A stretch of 64,000 nt of DNA from Pseudomonas pisciculturae (GTDB taxonomy: Bacteria; Pseudomonadota; Gammaproteobacteria; Pseudomonadales; Pseudomonadaceae). The notes beneath the pieces are model-generated. The model was not told the origin of the DNA, made no database searches, and worked only from the letters and a program-made list of their open reading frames with translations. Both the position numbers and the translations under genes were made by a program. The stretch lies in contig NZ_JACVZE010000005.1 in the NCBI RefSeq assembly GCF_015461805.1, positions 124,001 through 188,000 of the forward strand, in the 5' to 3' direction. Shown in pieces: positions 1 through 10,100 of this stretch (positions are counted from its first letter, which is position 1; the number at the start of each line of letters is the position of its first letter).

Positions 1-432
1 AACCGTGACGATTACCGCCAGTTGTTCACCACCATCTTCGCCGACTACTACCTGTTCGACGATGTGGTCCAGGGCGACCAGCACATCCCGGAAGATGCCA
101 ACCAATACCTGCAACGCCTGGAAATCGCGCACAAGGTCAGCGTACAGGACGGCAAGTTCACCACCACCGACCTGTCCACCGGCCAACGCAAGCGCCTGGC
201 CCTGGTCAACGCCTGGCTCGAAGAACGCCCGGTGCTGGTGTTTGACGAATGGGCTGCCGACCAGGACCCGACGTTCCGGCGAATCTTCTACACCGAGCTG
301 CTGCCCGACCTCAAGCGTCTGGGCAAGACCATCATCGTGATCTCCCACGACGACCGATATTTCAACGTCGCCGACCAACTGGTGCGCATGGAAGCCGGCC
401 GGGTGCACAGCGAAAAAACCGTCGCCGCCTGA
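1..432 (+). CDS. pvdE: PvdE, pyoverdine precursor ABC exporter (C-terminal part only)
   Basis: The gene is cut by the window edge; frame 1 is open from base 1 and 143 residues remain. They form the end of an ABC ATPase domain: the signature LSTGQRKRLAL, a Walker B segment VLVFDEWAADQDP, in which the usual glutamate after the aspartate is present, and the H-loop ISHDD. The family is the cyclic-peptide type exporter with fused membrane and ATPase domains. In Pseudomonas, PvdE moves the pyoverdine precursor (ferribactin) from cytoplasm to periplasm for chromophore maturation. Its position just upstream of fpvA in the same direction is the usual pseudomonad order and supports the name. The transmembrane part lies outside the window. 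Confidence 0.9.
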   Translation, partial: NRDDYRQLFTTIFADYYLFDDVVQGDQHIPEDANQYLQRLEIAHKVSVQDGKFTTTDLSTGQRKRLALVNAWLEERPVLVFDEWAADQDPTFRRIFYTELLPDLKRLGKTIIVISHDDRYFNVADQLVRMEAGRVHSEKTVAA

Positions 433-448
433 CAGTCACCGCATCGCC

Positions 449-473
449 AAGGCCGGGTCATTGACCCGGCCTT
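449..473 (+). terminator. Hairpin terminator after pvdE
   Basis: An 11-bp perfect stem (AAGGCCGGGTC / GACCCGGCCTT) with a 3-nt ATT loop starts 17 nt after the pvdE stop. Only a short T run follows, so it is a strong stem with a weak tail. It may partly separate pvdE from fpvA transcription. Confidence 0.6.
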
Positions 474-633
474 CGGCCATTTCGGGCAGCGCAAACACCC
501 GCCCTTTCGGCTCAACATCTTAGTTTTATTGAAAAAAACTCAAAGAATTCATCCGGTTTTCACGTGTTCGTTCGTTCTATAAAGAATAAGAACCACTCCC
601 AACAACACAACCTTCACAAAAGAGCACCTGTTA

Positions 634-3051
634 ATGCACGTCTTCCCCAAGATGACCCCGCTGGCGACATTGCTGGTCAAGCAGTGCCTGAGCCGTCACC
701 GCCTCCCCACGTCGTTGCTGTTGGGTGCCTGCGTCTCCTTCCCGATCATGGCCCAGGCCCAGCAAGTCAACTTCGACATTCCTGCACAGTCCCTGGGCAG
801 CGCCCTGCAACGTTTTGGCACTCAGGCCAACACCCAGTTGCTGTACAGCCCGGACCAGACCAAGGGCCTGAGCAGCCAGGCGGTACACGGCAGCATGGAA
901 CCGGCCAAGGCCTTGGCACAGATGCTCGCCGGCACCGGGCTGTCGTTCGACATCCAGGGCAATGCCGTGACCTTGATCGCACCCGCCGGCGCCGCGGTAC
1001 AACTGGGCGCCACCACGATCACCGGTGCCGGGTTGGCAGCGACCACCGAGGGGACGCATTCGTACAGCACAGGCAGCACCAACACGGCCACCAAGCTGCC
1101 GATGTCGATTCGTGAAACCCCGCAGTCGGTCACCGTGGTGACGCGCCAGCGCATCGAAGACGAAAACCTGGTCAACCTGGATGACGTGCTGACCAACACC
1201 ACCGGCGTCACGCTGACCAAAAACGGTTCGGAGCGCTCCAACTACTACGCTCGCGGCCAGCAGATCGACACGTTGCAGATCGACGGCGTGCCGACCAACA
1301 TCTCCAACTCCTACTCCCTCGACGCCATATCCAAGCCCAATACCGACTTGTACGACCGCATTGAAGTCGTGCGCGGCGCCAACGGGCTGATGCAGGGTGC
1401 AGGCAACCCTTCGGCGGCGATCAACCTGGTGCGCAAGCGCCCAACGGTTGAGCCCCAAGTGCAGATCACTTCGTCGATGGGCTCTTGGGACACTTATCGC
1501 AATGCCGTTGACGCCAGCTCCGCCCTCAACGATGCGGGTACGCTTCGTGGCCGCACCGTGGTGGCTTACAGCAAGGGGCATAGCTACCGCGACGAGGCCG
1601 AAAAGGAAAACACCCTGGTCTACGGCATCCTTGAGGCAGACCTGGATGACACCTCCATGGTCACCGTGGGTTTCAGTTACCAGAAAGACCGTAACCCGGG
1701 TTACGACTGGAGCGGCCTGCCGACCAAGACCAACGGCACGTTCTACCCGTTTTCGCGCTCCACGGCGTTGACGGCTGACTGGGCCAAGCTGAACAAGACC
1801 AACACCAACGTGTTCGCCGACTACCAGAAGCGCTTTGACAATGACTGGAAGCTGGTGCTGTCCGCCAACCAGATCTGGGCCAAGTCCGACTTCCTCGCCA
1901 ACTACACCTGGCCCGTCGCCGGCAGCCCCGACTCGTTCACCCTCAACCCGCGTGGTTTTCGCTACAACGATACCCAGACCAGCGTCGACGGCTACCTGAG
2001 CGGGCCATTCCAGATGCTGGGCCGCCAGCATGACCTGATCTTCGGCATCAACGCACGCCACGATGACTTCGACTACCACGGCGGGCGTGATGCCAGCTAC
2101 AGCTACATCTTCAACGTCAACGACCTGAGCGGCTTCAACCCACCGGCACCGAACATCAACTACAGCCAGTGGAAGTACAACTACACCACCGAACAGGAAG
2201 GCGCCTACCTGGCCACCCGCCTGAGCCTGACCGACTCCACCAAGCTGATCCTGGGCTCCCGTGTCAGCTGGTACAAAACCACCACCGACCTGGTCGGCGT
2301 CAAGGGTGAGTACGCCAAGAACGGCAACGTGGTGCCGTACGCCGGTATCGTTCAAGACCTGAACGAAAACTTCTCGGCCTACGCCAGCTACACCGAAATC
2401 TTCAAGCCGCAGAACAACGTCGACGTCAACGGCTCGCTACTTGACCCGGCCACCGGCAGCAACTACGAGATCGGCGTAAAAGGTGAAACCCTCGACAAGC
2501 GTCTCGGCGGTTCGGTTGCGTTGTTCCAGACCGACCTGACCGGTGTGGCCGAGACGACCAGCCCGTGCAGCGAAGGCGTGCTCAGCTGCTTTAAACCGTC
2601 GCAGAAAATCCGTACCCGCGGTATCGATGTCGAAGCCTACGGCGAGCTGCTGCCTGACTGGAACATTTCGGCCGGCTACACCTACAGCGCACCCAAGTAT
2701 GCCGGTGGCGCCAGCAAAGGCACTGCCGCCTCGACGTACATCCCGCGCCACCTGTTCAAACTCTCCACCGACTACCGCTTGCCGGCACCGGTGAACAATG
2801 TACGCATCGGCGGCAGCGTGCTGGCGCAGACTCACATGTACGAAGAAACCGGCACCTTCCGGGTTGAACAATCCGGTTACGCGCTGACCAACTTCCATGC
2901 GGTCTACGAGTTCAACAAGAACTACGAAATGCAGTACAACTTGAACAACGCGTTCGACAAGAAGTACTACCAGACCGTGCAGTACAACAACTACAACAAC
3001 TTCTACGGTGACCCACGCAACTTCACCGTTACCCTGCGGGCCAAGTTCTAA
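634..3051 (+). CDS. fpvA: FpvA, TonB-dependent ferripyoverdine receptor with signalling domain
   Basis: The product is an 805-residue outer-membrane receptor. A signal peptide ends near residue 42 (FPIMAQA). An N-terminal STN signalling domain follows (about 45-110, starting QQVNFDIPAQSLGSALQRF). The plug domain begins near residue 154 (LPMSIRETPQSVTVVTRQRI) and the 22-strand barrel ends in a terminal phenylalanine (TVTLRAKF), as expected for BAM insertion. The STN domain marks it as a transducer: in the known Fpv system, ferripyoverdine binding signals through FpvR to the sigma factors PvdS and FpvI. It lies between pvdE and the convergent synthetase genes, the usual place for the cognate receptor of the pyoverdine made next door. 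The start has an AAAAGAG ribosome site. No clear PvdS or Fur box could be assigned upstream. Confidence 0.95.
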   Translation: MHVFPKMTPLATLLVKQCLSRHRLPTSLLLGACVSFPIMAQAQQVNFDIPAQSLGSALQRFGTQANTQLLYSPDQTKGLSSQAVHGSMEPAKALAQMLAGTGLSFDIQGNAVTLIAPAGAAVQLGATTITGAGLAATTEGTHSYSTGSTNTATKLPMSIRETPQSVTVVTRQRIEDENLVNLDDVLTNTTGVTLTKNGSERSNYYARGQQIDTLQIDGVPTNISNSYSLDAISKPNTDLYDRIEVVRGANGLMQGAGNPSAAINLVRKRPTVEPQVQITSSMGSWDTYRNAVDASSALNDAGTLRGRTVVAYSKGHSYRDEAEKENTLVYGILEADLDDTSMVTVGFSYQKDRNPGYDWSGLPTKTNGTFYPFSRSTALTADWAKLNKTNTNVFADYQKRFDNDWKLVLSANQIWAKSDFLANYTWPVAGSPDSFTLNPRGFRYNDTQTSVDGYLSGPFQMLGRQHDLIFGINARHDDFDYHGGRDASYSYIFNVNDLSGFNPPAPNINYSQWKYNYTTEQEGAYLATRLSLTDSTKLILGSRVSWYKTTTDLVGVKGEYAKNGNVVPYAGIVQDLNENFSAYASYTEIFKPQNNVDVNGSLLDPATGSNYEIGVKGETLDKRLGGSVALFQTDLTGVAETTSPCSEGVLSCFKPSQKIRTRGIDVEAYGELLPDWNISAGYTYSAPKYAGGASKGTAASTYIPRHLFKLSTDYRLPAPVNNVRIGGSVLAQTHMYEETGTFRVEQSGYALTNFHAVYEFNKNYEMQYNLNNAFDKKYYQTVQYNNYNNFYGDPRNFTVTLRAKF

Positions 3052-3060
3052 GGCCTGATC

Positions 3061-3086
3061 ATCGCCGTGCCACCCGGCACGGCGAT
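3061..3086 (+). terminator. Hairpin terminator after fpvA
   Basis: A perfect 11-bp stem (ATCGCCGTGCC / GGCACGGCGAT) with an ACCC loop starts 9 nt after the fpvA stop. It lies between the convergent ends of fpvA and the hydrolase gene, so it can act on both strands. The tail is only mildly T-rich. Confidence 0.6.
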
Positions 3087-3101
3087 TCTGCTTCCCCCCG
3101 C

Positions 3102-4049
3102 CTACACCTCTGCTACTGCCCGCCGGATGGCTTCGGCAATCGCCAGGCGCACATCACTCGCTTCATCCACAATCGCATCCATGCGCAAAAAATCATGCAC
3201 CATGCCCTCGCACACTTGCAATTGCACAGCCACGCCCGCCTGGGTCAAGTGCTGAAAGTACGCCATGCCCTGATCAAACAGCGGGTCGCAATCGGCCAGT
3301 ACCAACTGCACGGGCACCTGCGGCGTTGCAACGGGCCCCAGCAGTGGCGACAACCGTGGGTCCAGTCGCTGGCTCAGGTCAGGCGCATAGTGCTGGTAAA
3401 ACCACTCCAGGGTGGCGGTCTCCAGCAAGTGCCCAGTGGCGAAACGTTGCAGTGATGGGGTCTGGCTGGTGGCATCGGTGACGGGATAGATCAGCACCCG
3501 CAGGCGCGGCAACACGCCCGTGGTACCGACCTGTGCCGCCAGGCTGCCGCCGACGCTGTCCCCCGCCACCACCAGGCGCTGAGGGTCAAAACCCAACGCG
3601 TCGGCCTGCTCGACCACCGCGGCCCAGGCATCCTCGGCATCGTGACTGGCAGTCGGAAAGCGCCATTGCGGTGCAAGTCGATAGTCAACGGCCAGCACCG
3701 GCAAATCACAGTCAAGGGCCAAGTCCCGGCACAGCGCATCGTGGGAATCCAGGCTGCCCACCACATAACCACCGCCATGCAAATACACCACGGCCGCCGA
3801 ACGCACGCCGGCCACCCGCGTGCCCGGGGCATACAAACGCGCCTGCAACGCATACCCGTCACGTGCGGTAAAGCTAAGGTGCTCGACCTGGACCTCTTCA
3901 TCACCGCCCAGGCTCATCAAGGCCGAGGACTGATCGAAAGCATCACGGGCCTGTTGCGGGGTCATCTGGTGCATGGCCTGGACCTTGCCACTGTCACGCG
4001 CAGCGTTGACCAGTTGAAGGTAGGCCGCAATATCAGGATTAAGATTCAA
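3102..4049 (-). CDS. Alpha/beta hydrolase of the hormone-sensitive-lipase family
   Basis: The protein has 315 residues from a TTG start chosen because GGAG lies 6 nt upstream; the longer ATG frame (4085) would start inside a hairpin. HSL-family marks are clear: the oxyanion motif HGGGYVVGS, the nucleophile elbow GDSVGG with the catalytic serine, an acidic residue in DCDPLFDQ and the histidine in MVHDFLRM. Enzymes of this family hydrolyse small esters or amides in the cytoplasm; no signal peptide is seen. The gene follows pvdD on the same strand, with 55 nt between pvdD stop and TTG, and ends against the fpvA terminator, so it is enclosed in the pyoverdine locus. A role in trimming or modifying pyoverdine is possible but is only inferred from position. 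Confidence 0.8.
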   Translation of the reverse strand: MNLNPDIAAYLQLVNAARDSGKVQAMHQMTPQQARDAFDQSSALMSLGGDEEVQVEHLSFTARDGYALQARLYAPGTRVAGVRSAAVVYLHGGGYVVGSLDSHDALCRDLALDCDLPVLAVDYRLAPQWRFPTASHDAEDAWAAVVEQADALGFDPQRLVVAGDSVGGSLAAQVGTTGVLPRLRVLIYPVTDATSQTPSLQRFATGHLLETATLEWFYQHYAPDLSQRLDPRLSPLLGPVATPQVPVQLVLADCDPLFDQGMAYFQHLTQAGVAVQLQVCEGMVHDFLRMDAIVDEASDVRLAIAEAIRRAVAEV

Positions 4050-4061
4050 AGGGAAACTCCA

Positions 4062-4085
4062 ATGCCCGGCCGAATGGCCGGGCAT
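4062..4085 (-). terminator. Hairpin between pvdD and the hydrolase gene
   Basis: A perfect 10-bp inverted repeat (ATGCCCGGCC / GGCCGGGCAT) with a 4-nt loop lies 19 nt after the pvdD stop. The following sequence, TTGGAGTTTCCC, carries the ribosome site of the next gene rather than a clean T tract. It may attenuate rather than stop read-through into the hydrolase gene. Confidence 0.5.
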
Positions 4086-4104
4086 GTTCAGGTTGGAAGA
4101 AAAG

Positions 4105-7100
4105 TCAGTCTGCGGCCAGCACGGCCAGTTGCGGGCTCAGTGCATCCACCACGGCGTCAAGCCAGACCTCATTGCGAGGTAGCTCGAAGTGCCCACAGGC
4201 CAGTGTGCCGGCTTGATCGAGCGTCTGGCCCAATTGCTCGGCCATGGCCTGGCGATGAACCTGACGCCCTGGCACCCACCAGCTGTGAACGTCCGCCCGC
4301 AACGGCAGGCAATGGTCTTGCGCGAGGGCCAGGCGCTTGAGTTGACGCGCCGTATTGAACAGGTTCAGCCACTCCTCCAGGCTCAAGGCAATGTACGCAC
4401 CGCCTTGGCGATCAGCCTCGCGCATGGCCTGACGCAGATAGTCGAGGGCGGTCGCTTCATTGGCCTCACGCCCCTGGTCGACAACCGGTGCATCCGGCGC
4501 CATCCAGCCAAGCAGGCTTTGCAGGTCGGCATGCCAATCCCCTGGGGCATCCATGTCGACCTGTTCGGTGCCGGGCACAAAGCTGTCCGCCAGGCCGATA
4601 AACGCCACGTGCTGGCCCTGACGCTCCAGTTCGGTGGCCACCAGTGCCGCCAACGTACCGCCCAGTGACCAACCCAGCAGGTGGTAAGGCCCTTGCGCCT
4701 GATAGCCACGAATGGCGGCGGCGTAGTCGATGGCCATGGCGTGCAACGACAGATCCTGGTGTGCAGGGTCCAGCAACATTCGGCATGGCAGACCCACGAC
4801 GGTGCGCACGCCTTGCAGGCGGCGGGCCAGCGGCTCGTAGTCGAACACGGTGCCAAAGCCCGCGTGCAGGCAGAACAGCGCCGGCACCTGCGCCACTGCG
4901 CTATTAAGCGCTAAGGTCGGCGACAACGCCGGCCCGGCCGCGTGTTCGGCGGTCAACTCGGCGATGGTCGGTCGGCTCACCAGGTCACGCAGCTTCAAGC
5001 GCAGCCCCAGGCGGCTGAGACTGCGGGACTTGGCCACCACTTGCAGGCTGAGGATCGAGTCCCCACCCAGCTCGTAGAAGTTGTCGTGCAAGCCTACCTG
5101 CTCCACCTTGAGCACCTGTGCCCAGATCGCCGCCAGGGCTTTTTGCAGCTCGGTCTGCGGTGCCACATAGTGCCGCTGCTCAGTGCCAGGCACCGGCAGG
5201 CTGCGACGGTCAATCTTGCCATTGGGGGTCAAGGGCAAGCTGTCCAGTACGGTCAGGCTTGATGGCCGCATGTAGTCGGGAAGTGCTTGTTCCAGGGCCT
5301 GATTCAAGGCGTCCCGAGGGTCGCCAGGCTGGCCGGGCTCAAGCATCACCACATAACCGGCCAAGCGTTGACCGCTGACCGAAGGATGCGCCACGACTAC
5401 CGCATCGCGCACCCCGGCGCAGCGTTTCAGGCACGCCTCGACTTCACCCAGCTCGATACGGAACCCACGCACTTTGACCTGTTGATCAAGACGGCCCAGG
5501 TAATCATGGCCGCCATCGGCACGCAGGCGCACCAAGTCGCCCGTGCGGTACAAGCGTTGCCCCGGGCCACCGAATGGGTCAGCGACAAATCGCTCGGCGC
5601 TCAGCCCCGGACGGTCCAGGTAGCCTCGCGCCAGGCCTTCACCGCCCAGATAAAGCTCACCGGCCAGGCCCTGTGGCAACAGGTTCAGGTCGGCATCCAG
5701 TACATAGGCGCTGCGCTGGCCCACAATGGAACCGATAGGGGCGTAGGCCGTGTCACAGGGTTGCGTGTGGCCGGCTTTCCAGATCAGCGGCGTCACCACG
5801 GTTTCGGTCGGGCCATAGCCATTGATGATCCAATGGGGCGCCAGCGCGGCCTTGACCCGTTCGAACGACGCCTTGGGCACCGCGTCGCCACCGAAGCAGT
5901 AAACCCGCACAGCAGGTGGTGCCTCCGCCTCCTGCTCGGCCTGTTCAGCCAGTTGTTGCAGGTACACCGGCGGGAACGCAGCCACGGTCACGTGATGCCG
6001 ACGCATCTGATCCAGGGTCTGCGGGGCCGTCCATAAGCTGTCGCCACGCAACAACAGGCGAGCACCGTGGGTCAGGGCGGTGAGCCAACGTTCATGGGCA
6101 CCGTCGAAGGCAAAGGACATGAAATGCAGCTCGCAGTCCGCCGGGCTCATTTCATACAGCGCCCCCACGGCCTGGCAATGCATCGCCAACGGGCCATGGC
6201 TGACCGCGACACCTTTGGGCAAACCGGTTGAGCCAGAGGTGTAGATCACATACGCCAGGTTACGCGGATCAACCGTCACCGCGACCTCATGACCCGGCTG
6301 TGCCGCCAGGTCCAGACCGGGCACATCCACCGCCATGACCCCTTGCGGGATCGGCAAACGCTCGCGCTGCACGGCATCGGTCAACACCAGCGCAACACCC
6401 GAGTCCTGCATCTGCCAGGCGAGGCGGTCGCGTGGGTAATCCACATCCAGCGGCACATAGGCGCCACCGGCCTTGAGCACCGCCAGCAAGGCGATCAACA
6501 GGTGTTCATCGCGTGGCAACGCCACCGCGACCCGTACTTCTGGCCCCACGCCCTGGCTCACCAGCCAGTGCGCCAAGCGATTGGCCCTAAGGTCGAGCTC
6601 GGCAAAACTCAAGCTGGCACCCTCGGCACAGATCAGCGCCACCGCCTGCGGTGTCTCACGCGCCCAGTCGGCAATGCGCTGGTGCACCGCCGACTCGGCC
6701 ACTGCCACGGCTTGTTTAATCGGATGCTGCGGTGCCAGGCAAGGCAGGCCGATACCACCCAAAGGCCGCTCGGCATTATCGGCCAGTGCCAACAACAGGC
6801 TTTCCATCGCAACGCGAATCGCCGCTACGTCCTGCTCATCGAAGTGCTGGCGCAGGAACATGTACTCGATCACCAACACATCGCTGAGGGTGACCATCAG
6901 GTCCATCGGCAGGTTGGTCAGGCCGACACTGTCCATTTCGCCAAAACGCAGACTCTCGTCCTGCCAGTCGCGCAGGGTTTGGTCGACCGGCTGGTTCTCG
7001 AACACGATGATGCTGTCGAACAACCCTTGGCCGGCACGTCCGGCCCAGCGCTGGATATCTGCCAACGGCGTGAACTCAAAATCTCGCATGGCCAAGTTGC

Positions 7101-10100
7101 GCGATTGCAGGTCGCGCAGCCACTGGCCCACCAATCGGGCCGGATGAACTTCATGGATCACCGGCAAGGTGTTGATGAACAACCCGAGCATCGCGTCGCT
7201 ATCGGCCAGGTTCGCCGGGCGCCCCGCCACGGTCGCGCCGAAAGCGACGGTGGCCTGGCCGCTGTAGCGGCTGAGCAGCAGCAACCACGCACCTTGCACC
7301 AAGGTGTTGAAGGTGATGCGCTGGTGTTGGGCGAAGGCTTTCAGGCGTTCGGTGACGTCGCGGTCAAGGCGCGTGTAGAGCGCCTGATGGCCCTCCCCCG
7401 TGGCGCGCCGTGGCTGGCTGGCCGCCAGCAGGGTCGGCTCGGTCAGTTGCTCGGTCTGCCCGCGCCAGAAGGCTTGCCCGGCCGCTGCGTCCTGGCTGCG
7501 CAACCAACCGATGTAGTCACGATAAGGGACGGCCGCCGGCAGCGATTTACCGGCGTACAACGAAAGAATCTCGCCCATCAGCTGGGAGGTGCTCCACCCG
7601 TCGATCAACAGGTGATGGTAGGTCCAGATCAACTGATGCCCACCACTGGCCAAGCGTACCAGCATGACCCGTTGCAGCGGCGGCTCAGCCAGGTCGAAGC
7701 CCCGTTCGCGCTCGATACGTGCCAGGTCAGACACCTGCGCAGCGTCGCGATCACTGCCGTCGAGCTCGGTAAAGTCCAGCACTACGTCTTGCAGCACGAA
7801 CTGTAGCGGCTCTTCCAGGCCTTGCCAGAGGAAGCCGGTGCGCAGGATATCGTGGCGCTGCACCACCTGGGCCCACGCAGCGCGCAGGCGTTGCGGGTCG
7901 AGGCCGTCGACGGGCAAGCTCAGTTGGTTGACGTAAAGCTGCGCGTCCGGGCTATCGAGGCCAAGGAACAACATGCCCTTCTGCATCGGCGACAGGCTGT
8001 AGAGCCCGGTGACCTGCCCGTGAGGCAGCGGCAAGGCATCGACTTCGGCCTGGCTCAAGCCATGCCAGCTCTGAGGTACAGGCGCAGGCGCCGGTGCCGA
8101 CGCCGTGCCGACTTTCAAGGCCAGGCGGGCGACGGTCTGTTGCTCGAAGATATCCTTGGGTTCGATCACCAACCCCAATTGGCGGGCCCGATTGACCACC
8201 TGGATCGACACGATGGAATCGCCGCCCAGTGCAAAGAAATTATCCTCGGCATTCACCTGTTCAAGGCCCAGCACCGCTTCCCAGATGCGCGCCAACGCGA
8301 CTTCGTTCGCCCCTTGCGGTGGGCGCGAAGGCGCCAGCAGCACTTCGGGATCAGGCAGTGCCTTGCGGTCGAGTTTGCCGTTAGGGCTCAGTGGCATGCA
8401 GTCGAGCACCTGGAGATGCGCAGGCACCATGTAGTCGGGCAGTACCGCTTGCAACTGCTTGGTAATGGCCGCGATTAGTTGCAACCGATCTTGTGGGGCT
8501 TGTGCCGTGGCAACCAGGTACGCAATCAGGCGCTTGCCATCACGTGCTACCACCACTGCCTCACGCACCCACGCGCTTTCCAGCAAGCGGGCTTCGATTT
8601 CGCCCAACTCGATGCGCAAACCACGGATCTTCACTTGATGGTCGATGCGACCCACATATTCAATCACGCCATCGTCGCGCTGGCGGGCCAGGTCGCCGGT
8701 GCGGTACAGGCGCTCACCGTCGCCGAACGGGCTGGCGACGAAACGCTCGGCCGTCAATGCCGGGCGCTGATGGTAGCCGCGCGCAAGGCCAATGCCGCCC
8801 AGGTACAACTCGCCGACAAGGCCGGGTTGCAGCGCACGCAGGGCACTGTCGAGCACGTAGGTGCTCAGGTTGGCAATGGGTTGGCCGATGGGCACGCTGT
8901 CGCTGTTCTCATCGCGGCATTGCCAGAACGTCACGTCGATGGCCGCTTCGGTCGGGCCATACAGGTTGTGCAGTTCGACACCCGGCAGTTGCTCGAACAC
9001 TTGCCGCTGGGCTTCCACCGGCAGTGCTTCGCCACTGCAAATGATGCGGCGCAAGCCTGTGCATCGGGCAGCCTGAGGGTCTTGCATGAAAGCCTGGAGC
9101 ATCGAAGGCACGAAGTGCAAAGTGGTAATGCCCTGCTCGATGATGCGCGCCGCGAGACGAGCCGGGTCGCGGTGTTCGCCCGGCAACGCGAGCACCAGAG
9201 GCACGCCCATCATCAACGGCCAGAAGAACTCCCACACCGACACATCGAAGCTGAACGGCGTCTTCTGCAACACTTTGTCGCCTGCACCGAGGCCATAGGC
9301 CTCCTGCATCCAGGCCAGGCGGTTGTACAACGCGCCGTGACTGTTGCCGGCCCCTTTGGGCAGGCCGGTGGAGCCGGAGGTGTAGATGACATAGGCCAGG
9401 TTTTCCAGGGCCAGTGAGACCTGCGGATCATGTTCGGGGTAGCCCGCTGCGATATCCGCCAAGCCATCGAGCCACAGGCACGCCTGAGTACCCGCCAACG
9501 GCAGGCGCTGACGCAAATGGGCCTGGCCGATCACCCAATGCGCAGCACAGTCCTGTACCAGGTAGGCCAGGCGTTCGGCGGGCAGTTCCGGGTCGATAGG
9601 CACGTAAGCGCCGCCGGCCTTGAGCACCGCCAGCAAGGCCACCACCATCTGCGGGCTGCGCTCGGCAATAACGGCCACACGGCTTTCGGCGCCAACGCCC
9701 TGCTCGATCAATTGATGCGCCAGACGGTTAGCCAATGCGTTGAGCTGGCCGTAGTCGAAGCGGTCCTGGGCAAACACCAGCGCCTCGGCACGCGGGTTTG
9801 ACCGTGCCCGCGCTTCAAACAATCGATGCACGGGCTGCGCAGCCGGGTAGTCCCGGTGCGTGGCGTTCCAGTCGCGTACCACGCGCTGATCATCGTCACG
9901 GCTCAGTACCTGTAGCTCACCGAGGCAACGGTCTGGGTGCTCACACAGGTGCTCCAGCACGGTAGCCAGTTGCGCCAACAAGCGCTCGGCGCTCATGCCG
10001 TCGGCCAAGCCCACGCAGCTCAAGCCCAACGCCAACACGTGGCTGTGGTGCACGGTGAGGGTAAAGGGCAGGTGCGTCTGTTCACGGCTATTGACCGTGG

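Noticed and set aside
511..633. A PvdS or Fur site before fpvA
   Set aside because: CAAAG-N17-CGT and ATAAAGAATAAG are too far from the consensus to call, although iron control of fpvA is expected.
631..2355. A 574-residue open frame opposite fpvA
   Set aside because: It is the antisense shadow of a GC-rich receptor gene; fpvA has clear domains throughout and the opposite frame has no recognisable family or ribosome site.
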